From positions 1-51,962 of the forward strand of contig JAHHHQ010000076.1 of NCBI GenBank assembly GCA_019359285.1: a DNA stretch of 51,962 bases, given 5' to 3'. Source of the stretch: Nodosilinea sp. WJT8-NPBG4 (GTDB taxonomy: Bacteria; Cyanobacteriota; Cyanobacteriia; Phormidesmidales; Phormidesmidaceae). Positions 34,144 to 42,533 of the stretch are shown piece after piece; the stretch's first letter is position 1; each line of letters opens with the position of its first letter. Under the pieces are notes generated by a model. The model made no database searches, had not been told where the DNA came from, and saw only the letters and a program-made list of their open reading frames with translations. A program made the translations under genes and the position numbers.

Positions 34144-34307
34144 CTCTAGCCCAAAGTCCAATTTCGTAACGATAGGGCCATAACCCATACCCCGTCCGCC
34201 GCAGGTTTTCTCCCAGTTAAGGAGACGTTAGACTCTAAAATCCTCTCGTCAGAGAGTTTTGGCTCTAACTATCTAAACGTGCTTTGTCGAAAATTAAGGA
34301 GATTGCA

Positions 34308-35093
34308 GTGATCAGGAAACTCTTACTAGTCATGTTAGCCGCCGTGATGACCACGCTAGTGGCAGTAGGCTTATCCTCTGAGGTCAAGGCCAATATCGTG
34401 GCCGAGCCAGTAGTCTACGACCTGGATGGGCAACCCTTTGAGGGCTATTTTGCCTTCAACCAAAACTTTGGCGAAACCCAGCCCCTGGTTCTGCTCGTTC
34501 ACGATCGCGATGGCCTAGGTGACTATGAAAAACGCCGCACCCAAATGCTGGCCGAACAGGGCTATGCAGCCTTTGCAGTAGACCTCTTTGGCCAAGGCGT
34601 GCGCCCTACCAACCCCGACGAGGCGCGAGCCCAAACCGGCCCACTTTACGCCGATCGCGCTACCTTACGTGCCCGTCTGATGGCCGGCCTAGCTCAAGCC
34701 CAGGCCCAAACGGGAGTAGACAGCAGCCAGGTCGTGGCGATTGGCTACTGCTTTGGCGGAGCCGCCGTGCTTGAAATGGCCCGCGCCGGCATGGATGTGG
34801 ATGGATTCGTGTCGTTCCACGGCAGCTTTGAAACCCCTGAAGGGCAAGATTACAGCCAAACCCAGGGCCGCATTCTGATTCTGCACGGCTCTGCCGATAG
34901 CGCTGCTCCCATGGCCGACATGGCCCAGTTGGCCACCGAACTCGATGCAGCCGAGGTTGACTTTGATATGGAGATCTACGGCGGGGTTGACCATGCCTTT
35001 ACGATCTGGAGCGATGCCAATCGTTACGATGGCCTAGCCGATCGCCGATCGTGGCAAACCCTAATGACCTTTTTAGGTGATGTTCTGGGCTGA
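34308..35093 (+). CDS. Secreted dienelactone-hydrolase-family protein
   Basis: 261 residues from GTG 34308, chosen because AAGGAGATTGCA sits directly upstream. A signal peptide covers about residues 1-28. The alpha/beta-hydrolase fold has nucleophile Cys in VVAIGYCFGGAAVLE, the acid in LILHGSADSAAP and His in GGVDHAFTIW, the Cys-Asp-His triad of dienelactone hydrolases. An oxyanion/strand region (PLVLLVHDRDGLGDYEKRR) is near the N-terminus. Substrate unknown; exported location is unusual for aromatic degradation and suggests a different ester. A terminator follows 47 bases after the stop. Confidence 0.88.
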   Translation: MIRKLLLVMLAAVMTTLVAVGLSSEVKANIVAEPVVYDLDGQPFEGYFAFNQNFGETQPLVLLVHDRDGLGDYEKRRTQMLAEQGYAAFAVDLFGQGVRPTNPDEARAQTGPLYADRATLRARLMAGLAQAQAQTGVDSSQVVAIGYCFGGAAVLEMARAGMDVDGFVSFHGSFETPEGQDYSQTQGRILILHGSADSAAPMADMAQLATELDAAEVDFDMEIYGGVDHAFTIWSDANRYDGLADRRSWQTLMTFLGDVLG

Positions 35094-35140
35094 CGCTGTA
35101 GCGCGGCAACCATCCTTTCTCAACGCAGAGTATTTTTATC

Positions 35141-35177
35141 AAACCCCGTAAGCTGAGCCTAGCCTACGGGGTTTTTT
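35141..35177 (+). terminator. Intrinsic terminator after the dienelactone hydrolase gene
   Basis: AAACCCCGTA and TACGGGGTTT form a ten-pair stem around a 10-12 base loop, followed by a T-run. Confidence 0.92.
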
Positions 35178-35341
35178 GACGTATTAGAGATATCTCAATC
35201 AAATTGGGGGCTCTAAGCACCAAAGGCTAGCGAAAGCTGCACGTTTACCAACTCTTAGAACTTGGTAGCGGTTGACTGACTTTGGGAAAACTGGGCTGGA
35301 ACAACCACTTTTTTCAGCATTTTGGATTGCAAGGAGCCCCT

Positions 35342-36280
35342 ATGATAGCTACCAAAACTCGGCACCGGTTGGTCACTCGCAGCGATTTTGATGGTCTTGT
35401 ATGCGCCGTCCTGATGAAGGATATGGATTTAATTGATGACATCATGTTTGTGCATCCTAAAGACATGCAGGATGGCAAAGTTGACGTCAATTCCAACGAT
35501 ATCACGACTAATCTGCCCTACGTTGAAGGGGTGCATTTAGCGTTTGACCACCACTCTAGCGAAATGCTCCGCAATCAGGAACAGCGGGACAATCACATCA
35601 TCGATCCCCAGGCCCCTTCGGCGGCGCGAGTGGTTTACAACTACTATGGTGGGGCTACCCGTTTTCCCGCTATTTCGGACGAAATGATGGTGGCAGTAGA
35701 CCAGGCTGATTCGGCACAGTATGCCAAAGAAGACGTGCTGCATCCTAATGACTGGACCCTGCTAAATTTTTTGATGGATGCAAGGACAGGACTGGGGCGG
35801 TTTAAAGACTTTCGAATTTCGAACTACAACCTGATGATGCAGTTGATTGACTACTGCAAAAATCACACGATCGCCGAAATTTTAGCTCTGCTAGATGTGA
35901 AAGAGCGGGTAGAACTCTATTTTGCCCAAGAGCCTGAGTTTAAAGACCAAATTCTGCGCTGCGCTACGGTACACAACAACTTGGTCGTGCTTGATTTACG
36001 GCAAGAAACCGTGATTCACGCGGGCAGTCGCTTTATGGTCTATGGCCTGTTTCCCCAGTGCAATATCTCGATTCATATGATGTGGGGATTAAAGCAGCAA
36101 AACACCGTGCTGGCGACAGGTAAATCCATCTTTGACCGCACCTCTAAAACGAATATTGGCGAACTCATGCTGAAGTATGGGGGAGGCGGGCACGATGCCG
36201 CTGGCACTTGCCAAGTTGAGAACGAGCAGGCCGAGCAGGTGTTGGCAGACTTGATTGCCCAAATTAACGCGGACGGTTAG
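35342..36280 (+). CDS. DHH-family phosphoesterase (exopolyphosphatase-like)
   Basis: 312 residues from ATG 35342, with CAAGGAGCCCCT upstream. The N-terminal motif RSDFDGLVCAVLM and the LAFDHHSSEM motif give the metal-binding Asp and His residues of the DHH family; the C-terminal DHHA1-like motif is KYGGGGHDAAGTCQV. Possible activities include nano-RNase, pAp phosphatase or exopolyphosphatase; the cyanobacterial members are often labelled exopolyphosphatase-related without proof. Cytoplasmic. A hairpin lies about 125 bases after its TAG stop. Confidence 0.85.
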   Translation: MIATKTRHRLVTRSDFDGLVCAVLMKDMDLIDDIMFVHPKDMQDGKVDVNSNDITTNLPYVEGVHLAFDHHSSEMLRNQEQRDNHIIDPQAPSAARVVYNYYGGATRFPAISDEMMVAVDQADSAQYAKEDVLHPNDWTLLNFLMDARTGLGRFKDFRISNYNLMMQLIDYCKNHTIAEILALLDVKERVELYFAQEPEFKDQILRCATVHNNLVVLDLRQETVIHAGSRFMVYGLFPQCNISIHMMWGLKQQNTVLATGKSIFDRTSKTNIGELMLKYGGGGHDAAGTCQVENEQAEQVLADLIAQINADG

Positions 36281-36404
36281 AACGTATCTCAAGAATATAT
36301 TGACCTTGGCAAGCACACCGGCTAATTGCTGTGGCCCACAGGTACAACAATCAGCAGCAGGTGTGCTTTGCTGCATTATTGAGCCCATACTCCGTTAGAT
36401 CTTC

Positions 36405-36431
36405 CAGTCGTTTTTTCATCAAAAACGACTG
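36405..36431. terminator. Perfect hairpin, possible terminator
   Basis: CAGTCGTTTTT and AAAAACGACTG form an 11-pair stem with a 5-base loop. The T-run is on the rising side for the plus strand, and a short CTTTTTCC follows. It may terminate the DHH gene or act in the leader of the downstream membrane gene. Confidence 0.5.
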
Positions 36432-36512
36432 CCGACTTTTTCCGACCTATTCCACCGCGGGGAATGGCTACGCTCTAGATAGACCTTTATCGCTGTCGCG
36501 TTGGGTAAAACT

Positions 36513-37196
36513 ATGGATCACTTTTCAACCCTAATATTGCTGCTGCGCGATCGCACTACCTTTCTAGAAGAAGTCCGCCAGGGCAAGAAGATTGAGTCTA
36601 AAATCTTGTCTCTGCTGGTGGTCAGCTCACTGTTTTTTGCTATCTATGGGGCCATTATTGGCTCATCCAGTGGCTGGCAACAACTGCTGGTGTCGATGGT
36701 TAAACTACCAGCTCTCTACTTGTTAACTCTGCTCATTTGCTTACCAACGCTGTACTTTTTCGACATCTTATTCGGCTCCAAGGCCGACTTTAAACAGTAC
36801 GCGGTGCTCAGCCTCACCACCGTTTCGGTTATTAGTGTACTGCTGTTCAGCTTTGCGCCGGTGACACTATTCTTTTTGGTCTCTATTCGCAGCTATCACT
36901 TCTTTTTGCTGCTAAATGTCGCCATTTTCGGTCTCACGGGCTTCATCGGAGTGAGGCTGTTTTATGCAGGCATTCGTTCCGTGATGGATTTCACTGAAGA
37001 TACTCCCCAGATTCGCAACCGGCTGCTGCTGTTTTGGCTGACGCTCTATGGCTTAGTGGGCAGCCAATTAGGGTGGACGTTGAGGCCTTTTTTTGGCTCG
37101 CCTGGTCAACCGTTTCAACTTTTCCGTGAGGTAGAAGGCAACTTTTACTCCCAGGTGATTCGCAGCATTGCCGCACTGCTGTTTGGAACTAATTGA
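36513..37196 (+). CDS. Polytopic membrane protein (YIP1-like layout), unknown function
   Basis: 227 residues from ATG 36513. Five or six hydrophobic helices (about 35-55, 60-85, 98-118, 122-148, 172-190) after a conserved-looking hydrophilic start (MDHFSTLILLLRDRTTFLEEVRQGK). Motifs such as LPALYLLTLLICLPTLYFFD, GSQLGWTLRPFFGSPGQPF and EGNFY recur in cyanobacterial proteins that databases sometimes label actin-binding WH2 domain-containing; I see no WH2 motif. The next gene starts about 100 bases later and is also a membrane protein, so they may be co-transcribed. Confidence 0.75.
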   Translation: MDHFSTLILLLRDRTTFLEEVRQGKKIESKILSLLVVSSLFFAIYGAIIGSSSGWQQLLVSMVKLPALYLLTLLICLPTLYFFDILFGSKADFKQYAVLSLTTVSVISVLLFSFAPVTLFFLVSIRSYHFFLLLNVAIFGLTGFIGVRLFYAGIRSVMDFTEDTPQIRNRLLLFWLTLYGLVGSQLGWTLRPFFGSPGQPFQLFREVEGNFYSQVIRSIAALLFGTN

Positions 37197-37297
37197 GCGA
37201 TGCTGCATGGGCAGGGGCAAATAGCTGCTTTTCCCAAAAGAGACATTGTATTTCTGATTCATATTTTCAATTGGCAAGCCCTGATGTTGCAAAGACG

Positions 37298-37999
37298 ATG
37301 ACCTCTGATTTGCAGGCGCTACGCATTACCCGATCTGAGCTCGATCAGCTTACGGGTTTAGACATTGACTCAGTCTTTATGGGCCGAATGATTCGCCCTT
37401 CTGTGTGGCGATCGCGGCGGCAACTGCTCTCCCTTTTTATTACAGAATGCCTGGTGCTGGGGACAATTTTTGTGGTTTGCCTGGGTCTAGGGCTGGTGCT
37501 GGTGAGTCAGCAAGAGGGCTTTAACCAGTTCGGCGCGCTGTTACTGGGGATTGCTGGAGCGATCGCGCTTGGCGCTGTGGCCTGGCATCTCTACCAGTGG
37601 CAGCGCTCTAAACGCTTTATCACCCTGGCTCGACTGCTGGATGAGTGCGATCGCCACAACGATATTATTCAAGCACTGCAAGTGATGGAGGAACTGGAGA
37701 ATGCCCAGGGAGCAAGTCAAGGCCTCCAGAACAGTGAAATCCTAATTGCCCTTCAGTCCACCCGTGACAGTCTAATTTCAGCGCTGATGACCGAAAAGAT
37801 TTTGCGTCGCCACCGAGCGCTGCTAGAGCGACGACAGGATTTGTTCACCACCATTGAGAGCAACCTGGTAACGCTGCAAACCCTTCAGGTCAACCACCAG
37901 GCTAGTGAGTATCGACAGTTCTTGCAGGAGGCACTAGACATTGGTCTTGCTGTGCAGCGGGAGATGGATGCTAATCCCTGTCTGCCTCCCGACCAGTAG
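37298..37999 (+). CDS. Two-helix membrane protein with C-terminal coiled region, unknown function
   Basis: 233 residues from ATG 37298; the open frame extends upstream to overlap the previous gene, but that part lacks protein character. Two transmembrane helices (about 45-70 and 75-95) are followed by a long helical, mostly hydrophilic domain (about 105-225) with heptad-like leucines (LLDECDRHNDIIQALQVM, LISALMTEKILRRHRALLER, LVTLQTL). It may be a scaffold next to the upstream membrane protein. No known domain recognised. TAG stop. Confidence 0.65.
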   Translation: MTSDLQALRITRSELDQLTGLDIDSVFMGRMIRPSVWRSRRQLLSLFITECLVLGTIFVVCLGLGLVLVSQQEGFNQFGALLLGIAGAIALGAVAWHLYQWQRSKRFITLARLLDECDRHNDIIQALQVMEELENAQGASQGLQNSEILIALQSTRDSLISALMTEKILRRHRALLERRQDLFTTIESNLVTLQTLQVNHQASEYRQFLQEALDIGLAVQREMDANPCLPPDQ

Positions 38000-38154
38000 G
38001 GGTGGGCAGATATCGCCCGCTAGAACTACGGCTATGAATCAAACGTAGAACTCGTGTAGTTCCTGAGATTTTACTCATCTCTATGACACAGCTACAGATG
38101 TTGCATTGGCCGCAAAACCTTGCTGCGATTAATTGCCTTGCTTACTGTGGATGC

Positions 38155-40104
38155 TCACTCCATCCGCTCCGCTAATTCCATCCAGCGTTCAGTGGAGGAG
38201 TCGATAGTAGCAGTAAGTTTGCCCAGACGTTCAGACAACTTTGTCACCTCGCTATAGTCGCTGGGCGGATTGCCGTAGAGCTGCTTTTCTAACGCCGCTT
38301 TTTCAGCCTCCATGGCGGGAATTTGAGTCTCTAGCTGCTCGTATTCTCGCTTTTCTTTATAGGAAAGTTTCTTGCCCTTGGCATCGGGAGTTGACTCTGC
38401 CTTAGCTACCATCTGAGCAGATGCAGCGGCCTGGGCTTTGCTGGCAGCGGCCTGTTTCCCGTTCTCCTTCTGGATGTCTGAGGCTGCTTTTTTGTGGTCT
38501 AAATAGACTGAGTAGTTGCCCGGATAATTTCGCAGTACACCGTTGCCTTCAAAGGCAAAGATGGTGTTGACGGTGCGATCGAGAAAGTAGCGATCGTGGG
38601 AGACCACAATCACGCAGCCGTTGAATTCCTCTAGATATTCTTCTAATACGCCAAGGGTTTGTACGTCGAGGTCGTTGGTGGGCTCGTCGAGAATTAGCAG
38701 GTTAGGGGCCGAGAGCAGCACCCGCAGCAAAAATAGCCGCCGCCGCTCGCCACCAGAAAGCTTCTCTAAAGGCGAATATTGCTGGTTAGAGGTGAACAAA
38801 AACCGCTCTAGCATTTGAGAGGCGGTGATTACGCTACCGTCGTTGGTAGTGACTAATTCAGCTGTTTCTTTTAGGTATTCGATCACCCGCTGGCTAGGGT
38901 TGGCGAACAGATCTTCGGAGTGCTGGTCGAAGTAGCCGACATGGATGGTGGTGCCAATATCGACAGTGCCGGTGTCAGGTTCAAGCCGCCCGGTGATCAC
39001 GTTCATTAGGGTTGATTTGCCGACGCCGTTGGGGCCAATGATGCCGATGCGATCGTCGGGGGCGAAAGCATAGGTGAAATCCTTGAATAACAGGTGATCT
39101 TCGTAGCTTTTAGAGACATTCTCTAGCTCGATCACCTTCTTGCCGATGCGGCGACCGACGGTCGAAATATCCACCTTGCCAAGGGATTCTTTAAACTCGC
39201 GGTTTTGCATGTCGCCGATGCGATCGATGCGAGCCTTTTGCTTGGTACTACGAGCCTTGGGACCACGCTTCAGCCATTCCAGCTCGCGGCGCAGCACGCC
39301 AGCGTGCTTTCTTTGGGTGCTCTGGTCGGCGGCTTCAGCTAACGCTTTTTTCTCTAGGTAGTAAGCGTAGTTGCCTGCGTAGCCGTAGAGGTCGCCGCGA
39401 TCGATCTCAAGAATGCGGTTGGTAACCTGGTCGAGAAAGTAGCGATCGTGGGTAATTAGCAGCAGCGCGCCGCGAAAGCCGCTGAGGTAGCTTTGCAGCC
39501 ACTCTACCGATTCGGCGTCGAGGTGGTTGGTGGGCTCGTCCATTAGCAGGGCATCGGGGTCGGCGAGTAGGGCAGCGGCGATCGCCACTCGCTTTCGATA
39601 TCCCCCCGACAAATCGCCTACTTTGGCATCAAAATCATCAATTCCCAGGCGGCTAAGAATGGCTTTGGCGGTGGTTTCCAAATCCCAAGCATCGGCGGCG
39701 GCAATTTTTTCGGATACCGTCGAGAGCTTGGCCATTAGAGCATCGGCATCGCCCGTGCCCTGGGCCATGTGGTGCGAGATGTCTTCGTACTCGCGAATCA
39801 GCGCCATCTGCTCGCCCGCATCGGCAAAGACCTGCTCTAGGACGGTGTGATCGGCTTCAAAGTCGGGCTGCTGGGGCAGGTAGACAATCTTAGCCCCAGG
39901 GTTGACCCAAAAATCGCCACCGTCGAAGGGCTCTAGCCCCGCAATCATTTTCAGCAGGGTCGATTTGCCGGAGCCGTTGGTGCCAATTAGGCCCACCTTA
40001 TCGCCCTCATCCAGGCTAAAGCTGGCATCGCGGAGAATTTCCTTGATACCAAAATCTTTGGTGGCAGAGCGCAAAGTAAACAGAGTCATGGTCAGCCGGG
40101 TCAT
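38155..40104 (-). CDS. ABC-F family ATPase (Uup/EttA-like)
   Basis: 649 residues (643 if translation begins at ATG 40089). Two nucleotide-binding domains and no membrane helices. First: GTNGSGKST, LSGGYRKRVAIA, LLMDEPTNHLD. Second: GPNGVGKST, LSGGERRRLFLL, LILDEPTNDLD. The interdomain P-site linker (about 240-300) is basic (GPKARSTKQKARIDRI). An alanine/glutamine-rich stretch (about 540-575) leads to a C-terminal coiled coil (YEQLETQIPAMEAEKAALEK), as in Uup. These proteins act on the ribosome or, for Uup, on DNA/ribosome-linked functions. An antibiotic-resistance role is not indicated. Confidence 0.93.
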   Translation of the reverse strand: MTRLTMTLFTLRSATKDFGIKEILRDASFSLDEGDKVGLIGTNGSGKSTLLKMIAGLEPFDGGDFWVNPGAKIVYLPQQPDFEADHTVLEQVFADAGEQMALIREYEDISHHMAQGTGDADALMAKLSTVSEKIAAADAWDLETTAKAILSRLGIDDFDAKVGDLSGGYRKRVAIAAALLADPDALLMDEPTNHLDAESVEWLQSYLSGFRGALLLITHDRYFLDQVTNRILEIDRGDLYGYAGNYAYYLEKKALAEAADQSTQRKHAGVLRRELEWLKRGPKARSTKQKARIDRIGDMQNREFKESLGKVDISTVGRRIGKKVIELENVSKSYEDHLLFKDFTYAFAPDDRIGIIGPNGVGKSTLMNVITGRLEPDTGTVDIGTTIHVGYFDQHSEDLFANPSQRVIEYLKETAELVTTNDGSVITASQMLERFLFTSNQQYSPLEKLSGGERRRLFLLRVLLSAPNLLILDEPTNDLDVQTLGVLEEYLEEFNGCVIVVSHDRYFLDRTVNTIFAFEGNGVLRNYPGNYSVYLDHKKAASDIQKENGKQAAASKAQAAASAQMVAKAESTPDAKGKKLSYKEKREYEQLETQIPAMEAEKAALEKQLYGNPPSDYSEVTKLSERLGKLTATIDSSTERWMELAERME

Positions 40105-40152
40105 GAACCCTTAGATCATAGACCCTAGGGTATGCTGGCGGGGCGAAGTCGA

Positions 40153-40815
40153 TTAGTTGGGCGTTTCCCCAGCGGTAGTTTGAGAACCAACCGCATAAGT
40201 CCCGAACAGCCGGGGCAGCAGCAACCCCGATCGCGCCTTGTAGTCTGCGAACTCGGGATAGCGCGATAGAGACTGGTCTTTTTTCCGCATGTTGGGCACA
40301 AACAACACAGCCGCGACCAGCCCCAAAATGGCAAAAGGCAGCCAGTGCATCGCCAGCAGGGCAAAGGATAGATAAATCAGGATCTCGCCCAGATAGTTGG
40401 TATTGCGGCAGCGGGCAAAAAGCCCTTCGGTAATTAGCCCCGGTTGATACTTGAGGGTGAAGTACTTTTGCGCGTCGCTGGCGTAGTGCAGAAATATGCC
40501 GAGGAGGTTGAGGGCGATCGCCCCTGCGACCAAAGGCAACGGCGGCTCCACCCCTCGGCTAACCAGCAAAAAAGGAGCTACCCAGTAGAGGCTGATCAAC
40601 CCAAAGCCAATAATTCCAGTGGCTAGAGGAATGGTTTGCTCCCACTGCTTGTCGGGGTAGAGGCGGTCTTTCAGCAGCCATAGCAGGCCGTATGTGCCAT
40701 GGAGGGCCAGGTAAATCCACGGCCCTAAGCCAAAGTTTTGGTAGGCCACCATCAGGGCCGCGACGAAAAGAGCCGTAGTGCCTTTGTGGAGGTTAATGAC
40801 GTGCTTTATTTTCAT
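40153..40815 (-). CDS. Isoprenylcysteine-methyltransferase-like / DUF1295 membrane enzyme
   Basis: 220 residues from ATG 40815 (AGGGA lies 7 bases upstream); a GTG at 40839 would add eight residues. Five or six transmembrane helices. The C-terminal part has the family pattern: KYQPGLITEGLFARCRNTNY, LGEILIYLSFALLA, then SRYPEFADYKARSGLLLPRL, which forms the cofactor pocket in ICMT and steroid 5-alpha-reductase-like proteins. Either SAM-dependent methylation or reduction of a lipid is possible. Divergent from the next secreted protein gene. Confidence 0.75.
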   Translation of the reverse strand: MKIKHVINLHKGTTALFVAALMVAYQNFGLGPWIYLALHGTYGLLWLLKDRLYPDKQWEQTIPLATGIIGFGLISLYWVAPFLLVSRGVEPPLPLVAGAIALNLLGIFLHYASDAQKYFTLKYQPGLITEGLFARCRNTNYLGEILIYLSFALLAMHWLPFAILGLVAAVLFVPNMRKKDQSLSRYPEFADYKARSGLLLPRLFGTYAVGSQTTAGETPN

Positions 40816-40981
40816 TGCATTGTCCCTAGATGGCTTCACTATCGTAGCGATGACGAAAATATATCGCTAGGCGGAACAGGGCATACCCCTCGCGCCTATA
40901 GGCTAAAGCCACCGCAGGGATGGCCCAAAGAGGTCCATCTTCCAGCGAAGTTTCTCTCCGCCAAGACTACGAGATTTTCCT

Positions 40982-41353
40982 ATGACGTTATTTTCCTTGT
41001 TCCGCTGCGATCGCATGGGACGACGCTTGCTAATGGTTGGGTTGGCGTGTTTCCTCAGCCTGACCAGTTTTTTAACCATTGCTGTACAGCCGAGTTTGGC
41101 CCAAATTCCCTTCGATTCAAAAGAGGCCCACGGTCAAACTAAAGACCAACTCACGGGTCGCACCGAGGGCAAACCGCTGAGTGCCGAAGAACGATTAAAC
41201 CGGGCCTATGACATGAGCGAAGCGACAGGCATACGGGAAGAAATGCGCCAGGCTGAGGGCAAGGTTGACCCTGAAGAGGACAATGAAAGCTTGGTTGAAA
41301 AGGCTACAGATGCCGTTAAGCGAGTTACGGGAGCATCGGGTAAATCGAACTGA
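40982..41353 (+). CDS. Small secreted protein, unknown function
   Basis: 123 residues. A basic N-terminus and hydrophobic core (about 14-35) end in VQPSLAQIP, a typical signal-peptidase site. The mature part is charged and probably helical (AEERLNRAYDMSEATGIREE, DNESLVEKATDAVKRVTG) without cysteines. It resembles small stress-type periplasmic proteins of cyanobacteria, but no family is assigned. TGA stop. Confidence 0.7.
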   Translation: MTLFSLFRCDRMGRRLLMVGLACFLSLTSFLTIAVQPSLAQIPFDSKEAHGQTKDQLTGRTEGKPLSAEERLNRAYDMSEATGIREEMRQAEGKVDPEEDNESLVEKATDAVKRVTGASGKSN

Positions 41354-41466
41354 GAGTTGTGATCAACTAACCGCTGGTGCCCAAGCATTAGCGGTTAAAG
41401 CCCCTAGCCTGCTTTTGGGGCGGGCATGGCGTTGCTGATGGAATAAGGATTGCAACGGAAATTAGT

Positions 41467-41510
41467 GGCACATCCTGGTGCTCTGTCAATGCTGAAATTT
41501 AGGATGTGCC
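41467..41510. repeat. Ten-base perfect inverted repeat
   Basis: GGCACATCCT (41467-41476) and AGGATGTGCC (41501-41510) flank a 24-base spacer. It may be a MITE-like remnant or a weak terminator of the upstream gene. Confidence 0.55.
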
Positions 41511-41547
41511 TATCTTTCGGTATGGTTTTTTAGTGGTGCATTGCTTT

Positions 41548-41607
41548 GTGTATAGCCCTCCGGGCATGGCTAACGCTAGGGCGGAGCCTCTCCTTAGCGT
41601 TATACAC
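41548..41607. repeat. Nested palindromic element (MITE/SDR-like)
   Basis: Outer arms GTGTATA (41548-41554) and TATACAC (41601-41607), inner arms TAACGCTA (41571-41578) and TAGCGTTA (41595-41602), with GCCCTCCGGGC within. The style matches short mobile palindromes of cyanobacteria. Confidence 0.6.
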
Positions 41608-41660
41608 TCTACGGACCTATCATAGTGATGAAGTTGGTGTAGGGGCTAGAACCAGGCACA

Positions 41661-41822
41661 TCAGCGCATCTCTTGCACCCATCGAGTGAGCACGCGCATG
41701 AGCTTGCCAGAGCTGTGGGGCATAGCAATGCTCCACTCGCTGACGTGGGCAAAGCCCCGCAGATGAAGAGTTTGCACGATAGTTTCGATGCCCTGAGCGC
41801 TGCCGATCACTATCAGATGTAC
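41661..41822 (-). pseudogene. Short conserved-looking protein gene without a standard start codon
   Basis: On the minus strand the frame reads VHLIVIGSAQGIETIVQTLH, LRGFAHVSEWSIAMPHSSGK, LMRVLTRWVQEMR and then TGA: 53 residues. It resembles short cyanobacterial proteins that start M-(H/Y)-L and contain a HTLH..GFAE..W pattern (recalled, not searched). The expected start methionine is replaced by GTA, and the frame is closed by TGA shortly upstream. A GTG a few codons later is the only other possible start. Probably a decayed gene, or one using a truncated start. Confidence 0.45.
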
Positions 41823-41951
41823 AGGCTCACGACATTCAATAAGCGATCAGTGGATTGTGGCATGGCAGCAGCAGCAAGAAAAGCAGAGTGGCGGAGGTGG
41901 GAAGTTGCATTGGCAAGCGAACGGTTAGCTTGTGATATGGCAAAAACAGTG

Positions 41952-42006
41952 TTGACATATTGGCAGCACAAACGAACGCTGACATATTGGCAACATAGAC
42001 GAGCCT
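41952..42006. repeat. Two direct repeats 27 bp apart before the XRE gene
   Basis: TGACATATTGGCAGCA (41953) and TGACATATTGGCAACA (41980), each followed by an A(A/G)ACGA, repeat in tandem. They lie 36-78 bp before the start of a small HTH protein and could be its operator sites. The first copy also contains TTGACAT, a -35-like sequence. Confidence 0.5.
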
Positions 42007-42030
42007 AGTCCCCTCTGCCAGAATTTGGCC

Positions 42031-42252
42031 ATGGGAAGGGCAGGCAGCGCACTACGGAAGGTTTTGGAGACTTACGGCATCAGCCAAAACAAATTGGCGG
42101 TGACGATGGGCACAGATCGCGCCAACGTGAACTGTTGGGTGAAAGAGTTGCGTGACCCAGCTGGAGACGTGATTTTCGAGATTAAGGAAGCTTTGAAGCA
42201 AATCAACCAAGATGCCGCTGATGAATTTGTTCGTTTATATTTATGCAACTAG
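42031..42252 (+). CDS. XRE-family HTH regulator, 73 residues
   Basis: From ATG 42031: ALRKVLETYGISQNKLAVTM forms the first helices and the GTDRANVNCWVKE part the recognition helix, followed by a RDPAGDVIFEIKEALKQINQ helix and EFVRLYLCN end. It is a minimal Cro/CI-type DNA-binding protein, common in cyanobacteria. Two direct repeats upstream may be its operators. Its last codons overlap an ATG of a decayed downstream reading frame. Possible antitoxin-like or element-control function (inference). Confidence 0.8.
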   Translation: MGRAGSALRKVLETYGISQNKLAVTMGTDRANVNCWVKELRDPAGDVIFEIKEALKQINQDAADEFVRLYLCN

Positions 42253-42533
42253 AAACACGCGCTTTAGCAATTCAAGATAAAACGCTCAAAGTCTTGATTT
42301 ATAAAAACTGAGAGATAAGCGTGGCCGAGTCTTAGAACTTATTCATCAGCTCAATTACCTGATCTAAATATAACCAAGAAGCTAAGGTCTTAGCTGAGCT
42401 GATTTCGTCATTTGTTTATCTAAACGATCGCTGTGGCAAAAACTTCCAGAGTCTTTTGTCAGATGAGCTAGAGCAAGGTTCAGATGATGAAACGCAGAAG
42501 CAGCAGGATTTTTTTCGTTACTCTGTAAAATAG
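42243..42533 (+). pseudogene. Decayed gene with two compensating frameshifts
   Basis: Starting at an ATG overlapping the end of the XRE gene, frame 0 encodes MQLETRALAIQDKTLKVLIY (to 42311). The sense then continues in another frame as LRDKRGRVLELIHQLNYLI (42305-42367) and returns to frame 0 as SKYNQEAKVLAELISSFVYL, through NDRCGKNFQSLLSDELEQ, to FFRYSVK and TAG at 42533. All three parts look protein-like and helical. Two frameshifts, restoring the original frame, are the simplest reading. Its 3' end overlaps the end of the convergent mrr-like gene by 16 bases. Product unknown. Confidence 0.5.

Noticed and set aside
41673..42008. 111-codon plus-strand frame before the XRE gene
   Set aside because: It is antisense to the more protein-like remnant at 41661-41822, and its end is made of the direct repeats (TYWQH twice), so it is not a credible gene.
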